Assembly (NCBI RefSeq): GCF_015351245.1
Contig: NZ_JADKSO010000005.1
Location: 124,001-188,000, forward strand
Reading direction: 5' to 3'
Origin: Rathayibacter sp. VKM Ac-2879
GTDB lineage: Bacteria; Actinomycetota; Actinomycetes; Actinomycetales; Microbacteriaceae
DNA: 64,000 bases
Shown here: positions 6,822 through 14,885 of the stretch, one piece after another
Position numbering within the stretch: position 1 is the first letter of the stretch
Layout: every line of letters begins with the position of its first letter
Program-made: the position numbers and the translations under genes
Notes under the pieces: model-generated
Told to the model about the DNA's origin: nothing
Databases searched by the model: none
What the model saw: only the letters and a program-made list of their open reading frames with translations

Positions 6822-7120
6822 CAGGACAGGTCAACACCAGGGCCAACGTTCCGCTTCAACGTGTAGGTACCGCGCCAAGCACGATGCCTCCGTCGCCGTC
6901 ATCACAGGGTGCCAGTGCCGCGAGACAGAGGCTGTGCGGGCCGCGAGCGATCGTCGGGCAGGGTGAGGTGATCCGGGGTCTCGGCAGCGAGGGTGATCCG
7001 AGCCAGGATTCGGGCGATGGCGGCGAAGAGGACCCCGGCGAAGAGGACCCCGGCGAAGAGGACCCCGGCGAAGAGGACCCGGGCGCAGAGGACCCGGGCT
7101 GGGACCCTGACGAGGAGTGA
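6818..7120 (+). CDS. Doubtful ORF with acidic EEDPG repeat tail
   Basis: An open frame from TTG 6818 overlaps the previous stop. It would encode 100 residues ending in five units of the EEDPG type and DPDEE. Third-position GC is not as high as in neighbouring real genes, and there is no clear ribosome-binding site. An acidic tail protein is possible, but the frame may be open only because of the repeat. Treat as unproven. Confidence 0.22.
   Translation: MTGQVNTRANVPLQRVGTAPSTMPPSPSSQGASAARQRLCGPRAIVGQGEVIRGLGSEGDPSQDSGDGGEEDPGEEDPGEEDPGEEDPGAEDPGWDPDEE
7025..7099 (+). repeat. 15-bp tandem repeat, five units
   Basis: GAAGAGGACCCCGGC is repeated at 7025-7039, 7040-7054 and 7055-7069. Two variants follow at 7070-7084 (one change) and 7085-7099 (two changes). 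The unit length keeps frame. The plus strand would read EEDPG repeats and one minus-strand frame reads AGVLF repeats. Decay increases toward the right end. Confidence 0.85.
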
Positions 7121-7162
7121 GCGGCGGCAGCGAGCATGCACGCTGACCGGGCGGTGCGCGGC

Positions 7163-7408
7163 TTAGAGCGCCGGGTCGGTGCTCGCCGTGTCCTCGGGGG
7201 CGACGGCGGCCTGACGCTCGCCCGCCGCCGCGCCGGCGAAGGGTGCGCGCACCGCACTGCCGCCCGACGTGGCCGCGTCGGGAGCGAGCGCGAGCGCCTC
7301 CTGGAGCAGCCCCCGGACGTGCCTGGCGAGGCCGATGTTGATGGGAGCGGGATCCTCGAGGAGGTCCACCAGGCGGCGGAGCACGGCACAGCTCGTCGGG
7401 CGCGGCAT
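7163..7408 (-). CDS. Small hypothetical protein (81 aa)
   Basis: On the minus strand an ATG at 7408 follows a TAGCGT box by 7 nt, the leaderless pattern of this genome. The product begins MPRPTSCAVLRRLVDLL and has a helical, moderately conserved-looking first half (EDPAPINIGLARHVRGLLQEALALA) and an Ala-rich tail. The longer reading upstream of this ATG is Arg/Ser-rich and looks non-coding. No family recognised. Confidence 0.4.
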   Translation of the reverse strand: MPRPTSCAVLRRLVDLLEDPAPINIGLARHVRGLLQEALALAPDAATSGGSAVRAPFAGAAAGERQAAVAPEDTASTDPAL

Positions 7409-7794
7409 GGCCACCACGCTAGGGCGCAAGCGCCCGGCTGCGGAAGTGCCGATACGCGCCAGCGTGGCGCCTCCGCTCGCCACCTGACTCGACTCGATGG
7501 CGCCCGTCGTCGGAGCCTCGAGAGGGCCGAGACGCTCGCTCACCGACAGCCTGGAGGCTCGAGGCGCGCGGACGGTGCGATCCGGCCGCGATCGGATCGC
7601 CCTCGGCGAGGCTTCGCCCGTCGTCGAGCTGCGGGGCGAGGAGGCACCTCGGCGTCTCGGCGACGGGTTCGGGCATCGCCGGGTCGCCTCGATGGTGTCG
7701 CGGTCGAGGGCGGAGTTGTCGTGTTTGGCTGATGCGAGCCCTCCGGCCATCCGTCGTTCACCACCGCGTCGCCTCGCCGCACTAGCGTCACCGC
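7409..7794. other. Non-coding stretch before ppk2
   Basis: No convincing gene is seen in this 386-bp interval. Several frames are open on both strands, but their translations are Arg/Ser/Pro-rich shadows without recognisable domains. It holds two outward-pointing candidate promoters: the TAGCGT for the minus-strand small gene and TAGCGT at 7783-7788 for ppk2. Confidence 0.5.
7783..7788 (+). promoter_or_regulatory. -10 box for leaderless ppk2 transcript
   Basis: TAGCGT ends exactly 6 nt before the GTG start at 7795, and no ribosome-binding sequence is visible in that spacer. Confidence 0.5.
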
Positions 7795-8733
7795 GTGCCC
7801 GCCACTCCCGACTCCGTCCCCACCTCTGAGCTGCTGCGCACCCTCACGCCCGACGACGCCCGAGATCTGGTCGTCGTCGACGAGGATGACGACGACCCCG
7901 TGCTGCTGCGACCCGACGGCAGCGTGATCGACACGTGGCGCGAGGGCTACCCGTACGACGAGCGCATGTCGCGCGACGAGTACGAGGCGGGCAAGCGCCT
8001 CCTCCAGATCGAGCTGCTCAAGCTGCAGAACTGGATCAAGAAGCACGGTCGACGCTTGGTCGTCGTCTTCGAGGGACGCGACGCCGCGGGCAAAGGCGGC
8101 ACGATCAAGCGCTTCACCGAGCACCTCAACCCGCGCGGGGCGCGCGTCGTCGCCCTTGAGAAGCCGACCGAGCGGGAGGCGGGGCAGTGGTACTTCCAGC
8201 GCTACGTCTCACACCTGCCCGCGGCGGGTGAGATCGTGCTCTTTGACCGCTCGTGGTACAACCGCGCCGGGGTCGAGCAGGTGATGGGGTTCTGCACCCC
8301 GGAGCAATACGACGAGTTCATCCGACAGACGCCGCTGTTCGAGCGGATGCTCGTCGGCGACGGCATCGACCTCGTGAAACTGTGGTTCTCGGTGTCGGCC
8401 GAGGAACAGCGGACCCGCTTCACGATCCGCATGATCGATCCGGTTCGCCAGTGGAAGCTCTCGCCGATGGACCTCGCCTCGCTCGACAAATGGGACGACT
8501 ACACGGCGGCGAAGGAGGCGATGCTCGCGGCGACCGACACCGATGACGCGCCGTGGACCATCGTGAAGAGCAACGACAAGAAGCGCGCCCGGCTCGAGGC
8601 CATGCGTCACGTGCTGAGCCTGTACGCCTACGACGGCCGGGACGACGAGGTGGTCGGGACGACAGGGGCCGACCCGTTGATCGTCGGGTCGGCCGCCGAG
8701 GTCTACGAGCGCGGCGAGCACACGCCACACTGA
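7795..8733 (+). CDS. ppk2: Polyphosphate kinase 2
   Basis: A 312-residue cytosolic enzyme that transfers phosphate between polyphosphate and nucleotides. The core PPK2 domain (from ~residue 60 on) has the Walker A-like GRDAAGKGG at 94-102, the Walker B-like FDRSWYNRAGVE at 150-161, and the lid/arginine region EEQRTRFTIR. The acidic N-terminal 40 residues (VVDEDDDD) are variable in the family. GTG 7795 is chosen for the -10 box 6 nt upstream. Length and motifs fit the one-domain short PPK2 class. The preferred direction (ADP or GDP phosphorylation versus polyphosphate synthesis) cannot be told from the sequence. It marks the start of ordinary chromosomal DNA. Confidence 0.93.
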   Translation: MPATPDSVPTSELLRTLTPDDARDLVVVDEDDDDPVLLRPDGSVIDTWREGYPYDERMSRDEYEAGKRLLQIELLKLQNWIKKHGRRLVVVFEGRDAAGKGGTIKRFTEHLNPRGARVVALEKPTEREAGQWYFQRYVSHLPAAGEIVLFDRSWYNRAGVEQVMGFCTPEQYDEFIRQTPLFERMLVGDGIDLVKLWFSVSAEEQRTRFTIRMIDPVRQWKLSPMDLASLDKWDDYTAAKEAMLAATDTDDAPWTIVKSNDKKRARLEAMRHVLSLYAYDGRDDEVVGTTGADPLIVGSAAEVYERGEHTPH

Positions 8734-8771
8734 CGCGGCAGGCCGACACGGACAGAACGAGGGAGAGCAGC

Positions 8772-9527
8772 ATGGACCGCGATCTGCCGGGAGTGCACTT
8801 GCGCTGGCTGGCGCTCGAGGAGCAGACCCTCGACGCCGTGCGACTCCTGCCGCTGCTCACGCCGCTCGAGCGCACGCGGTTCGCGGCTACCGCCTCCGCC
8901 GCCACGGCCGAGCGCTTCGTCTTCGGCCGCGTGCTGCTGAGGATGCTGGCCGGCGAGCTGACCGGTCGGCCGGCCCGCGAGATCCGGGTCGTCGCCACCT
9001 GCCCGCGGTGCGGCGGAGCGCACGGGCGCCCGCACCTGGAAGGCGACGATGCCCTCGGAGAGCTCTCGGTGAGCATCGCCCACTGCGCAGGCGCCGTGGT
9101 CGCCGCGGTCAGTAGCGCCGGAGCCGTCGGCATCGACATCGAGCCCGTCGACGGGCCGCCCGGACGCGGCGACGACATTACCCGGATCGCGGGCGCCCCC
9201 TTCTCGACCGGGGGGACGCGTCTGGCTGACCCGATCCTGCACTGGACCCGGGTGGAGGCAGCGCTCAAAGCCGACGGTCGCGGGCTCGACGTCGACCCGC
9301 GACGCGTCCACGTGCACGAGTCGCGCCTCGCGGCCGAGGCTCGGATCGACGGCATGCGCTTCCGGCTTGCCGAGCCGCACCTCGACCCCGCCTTCCGCGT
9401 CAGCGTGGCTCTCGGTCCCCTCGAGGGAACGGCCGCTGGGCCCATCATCGGCTGGCGGCGTGAGCACGGCGACGCGTTGACCGACTCCGTGCTCTCGGTG
9501 AGCGGCGCCTCAGCGAGCGGGCGGTAG
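8772..9527 (+). CDS. 4'-phosphopantetheinyl transferase (Sfp-type)
   Basis: A 251-residue protein from ATG 8772, with GGGAGA just upstream. It would attach phosphopantetheine from CoA to the serine of carrier domains. Diagnostic segments are FVFGRVLLR near residue 56, the CPRCGG..HGRPHL phrase at ~77-90, SVSIAHC (P3 histidine region), GIDIEPVDG (magnesium-binding D-x-E), and WTRVEAALKADGRGL (W/KE-type helix, here with A in place of the usual K). Its likely substrate is the thiolation domain of the large synthetase encoded opposite. Its 3' end overlaps that of the aminopeptidase gene by 18 bp. Confidence 0.85.
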   Translation: MDRDLPGVHLRWLALEEQTLDAVRLLPLLTPLERTRFAATASAATAERFVFGRVLLRMLAGELTGRPAREIRVVATCPRCGGAHGRPHLEGDDALGELSVSIAHCAGAVVAAVSSAGAVGIDIEPVDGPPGRGDDITRIAGAPFSTGGTRLADPILHWTRVEAALKADGRGLDVDPRRVHVHESRLAAEARIDGMRFRLAEPHLDPAFRVSVALGPLEGTAAGPIIGWRREHGDALTDSVLSVSGASASGR

Positions 9528-10835
9528 CGGAGGCAGCTCCTCATCGAGCAGCCACGCGTCGAGCAGCTCGTCGACCCGGTCGCCCGCGAGCTCCGTGCAG
9601 AGCTCGCGGAACTCTTCGTCGGTCACGGCGGCGAAGGCGTGGCGCGCTGTCCACGTGCGCAGCAGCCCGAAGAACGGCTCGTCGCCCATGCTGAGCCGCA
9701 GCGCGTGCAGGGTGAGCGCCCCGCGCTTGTAGACGCGGTCGTCGAACAGGGCGACGGGGCCAGGATCGCCGACGACGAGGTCTTGCGGCTGCCGACGCAG
9801 AAGCGCGTAGTGGCGGCGGGCGCACGCGTCTGCGGAGGCCCGGCCCGACTCCTCCGACCACAGCCACTCGGCGTAGCAGGCGAAGCCCTCATTGAGCCAG
9901 ATGTGTCGCCAGTGGGCGATGCCCACGCTGTTGCCGAACCACTGGTGCGCGAGCTCGTGCGCGATGAGCCGCTCCGAACCGCCGGCGCCGTCGGCGTGAT
10001 TGGCGCCGAACACGGCCATGCCCTGTGCCTCGAGCGGAATCTCGAGCGTGTCGGAGGTGACGACGACGCTGTACTGCTCGAAGGGGTACGGGCCGAAGAG
10101 GCGCACGAACAGCGCGATCATCGAGGCGAGCGGGGCGAAGTCGCGGGCGACCCGCGCGGCGAGCTCGGCCGGTCGCGCGAGGGTGACCGAGACTCCCGAG
10201 AGCTGCCGGTGCTCGAGGGCATAGCGGCCGATCTGCACCGAGGCGAGGTACGTCGACGTCGGCTCGCTCTGCTCGTACACCCAGGTGCGACGACCCGATC
10301 GCGCCGCCGACTCGATCAGCACGCCGTTCGCGAGGACGCTATAGCCCTCCTCCGCGGTGATGCGGAAGCGGAACGGCGCCTTGTCGGCGACATCGTCGTT
10401 GCAGGGGAACCAGGTCGATGCTCCCGACGGTTGCGAGGCGACGAGAACGCCGTCGGCAAGCTCCTCCCAGCCCAGCTCACCCCAGTGGCTCGCGCGGGGG
10501 GCGGGATGCCCGCCGTACTCGATCTCGACGACGACCGAGGAGCCGGCAGCGAGCGGCTCGGCCGGGGTGACCCGCAGCTTGTGGGCGGTCTGCTCGACCC
10601 GCGCCCGACGCCCCTCCACTTTCACCCGTGAGACGCGCAGCCGCGACAGGTCGAGCGAGAACCGCCGCAGCGGTTGCAGAGCGGTGATGCGGAGGCTCGC
10701 GTGCGCCGCGAGGCGATTGGTCGCCACGCGGTAGTCGAGGTCGAGGTCGTACGACTCGACCCGATAGCCGGTGTTGCCGATCTCGGGGAGGTAGGGGTCG
10801 CCCGCGGTCTCGAGTCCCGTCTGCGTCGGGCTCAC
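9510..10835 (-). CDS. M1-family zinc aminopeptidase
   Basis: A 441-residue protein beginning at GTG 10835, which overlaps the stop of the upstream synthetase gene (GTGA), so the two are translationally coupled. The N-terminal beta domain (YRVESYDLDLDYRV...) is followed by the exopeptidase signature EAQGMAVFG and the zinc site HELAHQWFG with the second Glu (NEGF) 18 residues on. It lacks the large C-terminal domain of PepN. No signal peptide is visible, so it is probably cytosolic. Coupling to a Pls-like synthetase suggests hydrolysis or trimming of the poly-amino acid, as zinc aminopeptidases do in epsilon-polylysine producers. Confidence 0.88.
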   Translation of the reverse strand: MSPTQTGLETAGDPYLPEIGNTGYRVESYDLDLDYRVATNRLAAHASLRITALQPLRRFSLDLSRLRVSRVKVEGRRARVEQTAHKLRVTPAEPLAAGSSVVVEIEYGGHPAPRASHWGELGWEELADGVLVASQPSGASTWFPCNDDVADKAPFRFRITAEEGYSVLANGVLIESAARSGRRTWVYEQSEPTSTYLASVQIGRYALEHRQLSGVSVTLARPAELAARVARDFAPLASMIALFVRLFGPYPFEQYSVVVTSDTLEIPLEAQGMAVFGANHADGAGGSERLIAHELAHQWFGNSVGIAHWRHIWLNEGFACYAEWLWSEESGRASADACARRHYALLRRQPQDLVVGDPGPVALFDDRVYKRGALTLHALRLSMGDEPFFGLLRTWTARHAFAAVTDEEFRELCTELAGDRVDELLDAWLLDEELPPLPPAR

Positions 10836-13800
10836 GCGACGGGGGCGTGGTAGTCGGCGATCCGCACGTCGCGCCACGGTCCGATCGGGTTGCCGCTCCA
10901 CCGGCTGCCGGCGGGCACGAGCTCGCCGCGCATCACGAGGGAGGCGGGTCCGACGGTGCCGTGCTGCGCGATGCGCGCGGCGGGAAGGATGACGCTGTGC
11001 GGCCCGAGGGTCGCTCCCGCATCGAGGCTCACGAGGTCCATGCTCATGATTCGATCATGGAACAGGTGGGTCTGCACGACGCACCCGCGATTGACCGCCG
11101 CTCCGTCGCCCAGGACCACCAGATCGGCCTCGGGGAGCCAATAGCTCTCGCACCACACGCCTCGGCCGATCCGTGCGCCGAGACTGCGCAGCCACCACAC
11201 GAGTGCGGGAGTGCCGGCGGCCGCATGCGCGAACCAGGGGGCCGCGACCATCTCGGTGAAGGTGTCGGCGAGCTCGCTACGCCACACGAACGACGACCAC
11301 AGCGGCTGCTCGCTGGGCCGCACCCGCTGGATTAGGATCCACTTCGCCGCCGTGGAGGCCGCCGCCGCGACGGCCCCGGCCACGAGGAGGACGACCCCAC
11401 CCAGAAGCACGGCGACGAGGGCGCCGAACGTCTCCTCGAGCGCGAGCAGGCTCACCGCGACGCCCAGGCCGAGTGCGACCGAGACCACGACAGGCACGAA
11501 GCGACCGAGCTCCCAGGCGATGCGGGCGGCGCGCAGGCGGGTGGGTGGGCGGAAAGTGAGCGACGCCTCCGACTCGATCACGGTCCGCCGCAGGCGGACG
11601 GGCGGCGACCCGAGCCACGACGACCCCGGCTTCGACGTGCGCGGGGCCGAGGAGAGCACCGCCACGAGGCCGCCGCTCGGCACGGTATGGCCCGGCGCTG
11701 CCATGCCCGAATTGCCGAGGAACGCGCGCTCGCCGATCTCCGCGCGGGCGAGCCGCATCCAGCCGCCGCCGAGGGCGTAGGAGGCGACGAGGGTGTCGTC
11801 GGCGAGGAACGCTCCGTCGCGGATCGTGGTCATCGCCGGGAGCAGCAGCACCGTTGAGGCTTCGACATCGCGTCCGACGCGCGCGCCGAGCATCCGCAGC
11901 CAGACGGGAGTGAACAGGCCGGAGTAGAGGGGGAAGAGCAGAGTGCGCGCCTGATCGAGCAGACGCTCGGTCGACCAGACCTGCCAGCCGATCCGCCCCC
12001 GCACCGGGTGGGTGCCGGGTTCGACGCCGAGCCCGAGGAGGCGTACCAGCGCGACGACCATCGCCGCGAGCACGATCCCCGTGACGGCCACGGCCGGCAC
12101 GAGAGCCGCGAACGCGCGTGGGACGGCCTCGCCGAGGTCGACCGAGCCTTGCGTCGCGATGGCGACGACTCCCGTCCCCGCGCCGAAGGCGAGTACGGGC
12201 ACGGCGGCCAGCCCCACCGCCGAGAGGCCGTATGCCCACACCCATGCCGTGCGCCGGGGAGGACGCTCGGACGGGAACCCGAAACTCGCCTTGCCGAGGC
12301 GCTGTGCGGGTGAGCCTCCCCAGCGCTGCCCCGCGGGGACTCGGCCGAACACCGCGGAGCCCGGCTCGATCTGGGCGTTCTTGCCGATGCGCGTGCCGGG
12401 CAACAGCGTGCTCCGTGCGCCGACCGTGCTGCCGGCCCCGACGCGGACGGCGCCGACCCGCACGATGTCTCCGTCGATCCAGTAGCCGGAGAGGTCGACC
12501 TCGGGCTCGATCGCCGCGCCGCGCCCGAGCGTGAGCATGCCGGTGAGCGGAGGGAGCGAGTGCAGGTCGACGTCGTCGGCGATGCGAGCGCCGAGAGCGC
12601 GGGCGTAGTAGGCGACCCACGGTGCACCGGCCAGGCTGACCGCTCCGAGCTGGAACGCGATCTGCTCGGCGAGCCAGAGCCGCAGGTGCACCCCGCCGCC
12701 GCGGGGATGGTCGCCCGCGCGCACACCCCGGAGCAACGAGCGCGCGGCGAGAACGGTGAAGCCCATCCTCCCGAACGGCGTGCAGAACAGGGCGAAGGCG
12801 GGTATGAGCGCGAGCAGTGGCGCGGTCGGCAGCCAGTCGAAGCCGGGCAGGAGGTCGAGGAGGGCCGTCACAGTGAGGAGGGCCGTGAGCCAGCGAGCGC
12901 TGCCGAGCACGAGCAGGGGGGCGCCGAGGAGCGTCTGCAGCACCTGCATGCGGCGTGGGACGGGCGGGATCACGTGCCCGGACGCCTCCACGGTGCTCGT
13001 CGCCCGGCTCGCGATCTCGGCCGAGAGGGAGGCGAGCCGCGGGTGCGCGTAAACGTCGGCGACCGTGAACTCGGGGTCGCGCTCACGGATGCGGGCGACG
13101 AGCTGCGCCGCGGCGAGCGAGCCTCCACCGAGGTCGAAGAAGTTGGCGCGCTCGTCGACAGGGACGCCGAGAACCTCGCGCCAGAGCCCGGCCAGCCACG
13201 CGGTCTCGGGGTCGAGCGTCGGATCCTCCGCTGCCGTCTCGGCCAGAGGCCAGGGCAGCGCGGCCCGGTCGACCTTGCCGGAGGTGCGGGTGGGCAGCTC
13301 GTCGACGACGGCGAGCAGGGGGACGAGCGCGGCCGGCAGCTCCTCGCGCAGGCGCGCCAGAGCGGCGTCGCGGTCGAGCTCGCGACCGTCGGCGAGCGCG
13401 AGATAGCCGACGAGGACCTGGTTGCCGGCGCCCGTGGTGCGCACGGCGGCGGCGGCCCCAGAGACTCCCGGGAGCCCCTGGAGGGCTGCCTCGACCTCGC
13501 CGAGCTCGATCCGCCGGCCGCCGAGCTTCACCTGGTCGTCGGCACGGCCCTGGAACACCAGGCCGGCACTCTCGAAGCGCACCAGGTCGCCCGAGCGGTA
13601 GGCCCGCTCCCAGCCCAGCTGCGGAGCCGGCGCGTACTTCTCGGCGTCCTTCGCCGCGTCGAGATACCGCGCGAGTCCGACGCCGCCGATCACCAGCTCG
13701 CCCACCTCGCCCTCTGCGACGCGCTGCCCCTCGGCGTCGACCACGGCGAGACGCCAACCGTCGAGCGGCAGCCCGATACGGACGGGAGGCGGTCCGCCGA

Positions 13801-14785
13801 GGGGAGCGGCGCACGCGACGACGGTGGCCTCGGTGGGGCCGTAGGTGTTCCACACCTCGCGGCCCTCGACCGCGAGTCGTTCACCGAGCTCGGGCGGGCA
13901 CGCCTCGCCGCCGAAGATGAGCAGGCGCACGTTCTCGAGCGACTCCGCGGGCCAGAGCGCAGCGAGCGTGGGCACCGTCGAGACGACGGTGATGCCGTGC
14001 GTGATCAGCCACGGCCCGAGGTCCATGCCGCTACGCACGAGCGAGCGGGGGGCCGGCACGAGGCAGGCGCCGTGCCGCCACGCGAGCCACATCTCCTCGC
14101 AGGAGGCGTCAAACGCGACCGAGAGCCCGGCGAGCACGCGGTCGCCCGGCCCGAGCGGCTCGTCCTGGAGGAACAGTCGCGCTTCCGCGTCGACGAACGC
14201 GGCCGCCGAGCGGTGGCTGACGGCGACGCCCTTCGGGGTGCCGGTCGAGCCGGAGGTGAAGATGATCCAGGCGTCGTCCTCGAGCGACGGCGGCTGCACG
14301 AGCGGGATCGACGCGGTACTGGGGTGCGGCGCCGAGCCCGAGAAGAGACGGGCGGGAGCGGCGTCGCCGTCACTGCGCTCGAAGCGGCCGGACCCGGTGA
14401 TCACTCCCCGCACGGCCGCCTCCCCGAACACCAGCTGCGCGCGCTCCTCGGGATCGTCGGCGTCGACGGGCACGTAGGCGGCGCCGGCGGCGAGGATGGC
14501 GAGGATCGCGATGTAGAGCTCGCGCGAGCCGCTCGCCATCCGCACGCCCACCCGGTCGCCGCGAGAGACTCCCGCCGCGGTGAGCTCGCCCGCGGCGCCG
14601 ACGACGCGTGCGAGGAGCTCCCGATAGCTGAGGGCGCCGGCCGGATCCTCGAGTGCGGAGGCGTCGGGATGCTGCGCGGCGCTCGCGCGGAGGACGTCGA
14701 TGAGGGTCCGAGGAGGCGTCGCGAGCGCGCCCGCATCGAGGACGTCCTGCGGATGCGTGCTCTTGCCGGGGGCCGTCGCCGTCAC
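10832..14785 (-). CDS. Pls/PosA-like NRPS: adenylation-thiolation-membrane protein
   Basis: A 1317-residue protein, almost exactly the size of the epsilon-poly-L-lysine synthetase Pls. GTG 14785 has GGAG 7 nt upstream. Residues ~25-510 form an adenylation domain (FTSGSTGTPKG at 176-186, NTYGPTE, YRSGDL, GRADDQVKLGGRR, catalytic Lys504 in TSGK). A thiolation domain follows with DLGGGS (Ser556). Residues ~610-1317 contain about six membrane segments and three soluble segments with acyltransferase/left-handed-helix character. In Pls these tandem C-terminal domains make the isopeptide polymer iteratively. The pocket has Asp225-Ala226 and Glu229, the Glu being compatible with a basic amino acid; this is inference. 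Product: probably a homo-poly(amino acid). Confidence 0.88.
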   Translation of the reverse strand: MTATAPGKSTHPQDVLDAGALATPPRTLIDVLRASAAQHPDASALEDPAGALSYRELLARVVGAAGELTAAGVSRGDRVGVRMASGSRELYIAILAILAAGAAYVPVDADDPEERAQLVFGEAAVRGVITGSGRFERSDGDAAPARLFSGSAPHPSTASIPLVQPPSLEDDAWIIFTSGSTGTPKGVAVSHRSAAAFVDAEARLFLQDEPLGPGDRVLAGLSVAFDASCEEMWLAWRHGACLVPAPRSLVRSGMDLGPWLITHGITVVSTVPTLAALWPAESLENVRLLIFGGEACPPELGERLAVEGREVWNTYGPTEATVVACAAPLGGPPPVRIGLPLDGWRLAVVDAEGQRVAEGEVGELVIGGVGLARYLDAAKDAEKYAPAPQLGWERAYRSGDLVRFESAGLVFQGRADDQVKLGGRRIELGEVEAALQGLPGVSGAAAAVRTTGAGNQVLVGYLALADGRELDRDAALARLREELPAALVPLLAVVDELPTRTSGKVDRAALPWPLAETAAEDPTLDPETAWLAGLWREVLGVPVDERANFFDLGGGSLAAAQLVARIRERDPEFTVADVYAHPRLASLSAEIASRATSTVEASGHVIPPVPRRMQVLQTLLGAPLLVLGSARWLTALLTVTALLDLLPGFDWLPTAPLLALIPAFALFCTPFGRMGFTVLAARSLLRGVRAGDHPRGGGVHLRLWLAEQIAFQLGAVSLAGAPWVAYYARALGARIADDVDLHSLPPLTGMLTLGRGAAIEPEVDLSGYWIDGDIVRVGAVRVGAGSTVGARSTLLPGTRIGKNAQIEPGSAVFGRVPAGQRWGGSPAQRLGKASFGFPSERPPRRTAWVWAYGLSAVGLAAVPVLAFGAGTGVVAIATQGSVDLGEAVPRAFAALVPAVAVTGIVLAAMVVALVRLLGLGVEPGTHPVRGRIGWQVWSTERLLDQARTLLFPLYSGLFTPVWLRMLGARVGRDVEASTVLLLPAMTTIRDGAFLADDTLVASYALGGGWMRLARAEIGERAFLGNSGMAAPGHTVPSGGLVAVLSSAPRTSKPGSSWLGSPPVRLRRTVIESEASLTFRPPTRLRAARIAWELGRFVPVVVSVALGLGVAVSLLALEETFGALVAVLLGGVVLLVAGAVAAAASTAAKWILIQRVRPSEQPLWSSFVWRSELADTFTEMVAAPWFAHAAAGTPALVWWLRSLGARIGRGVWCESYWLPEADLVVLGDGAAVNRGCVVQTHLFHDRIMSMDLVSLDAGATLGPHSVILPAARIAQHGTVGPASLVMRGELVPAGSRWSGNPIGPWRDVRIADYHAPVA

Positions 14786-14885
14786 GTCTCGTCTCCGTCC
14801 CGATCGCGCGAGGGGGAGTGCCGCGACCGGGGCGACACCGTAGGGCGCTGCGGTGACGCGGAGGTGAACAGCGGGTGCCGAGCGC

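Noticed and set aside
7025-7099. Possible CRISPR array
   Set aside because: The 15-bp units are directly adjacent with no spacers, and no cas genes are present.
7136-7732. 198-codon plus-strand frame before ppk2
   Set aside because: Arg/Gly-rich with no domain. The opposite strand has a better small gene candidate with a promoter-like box.
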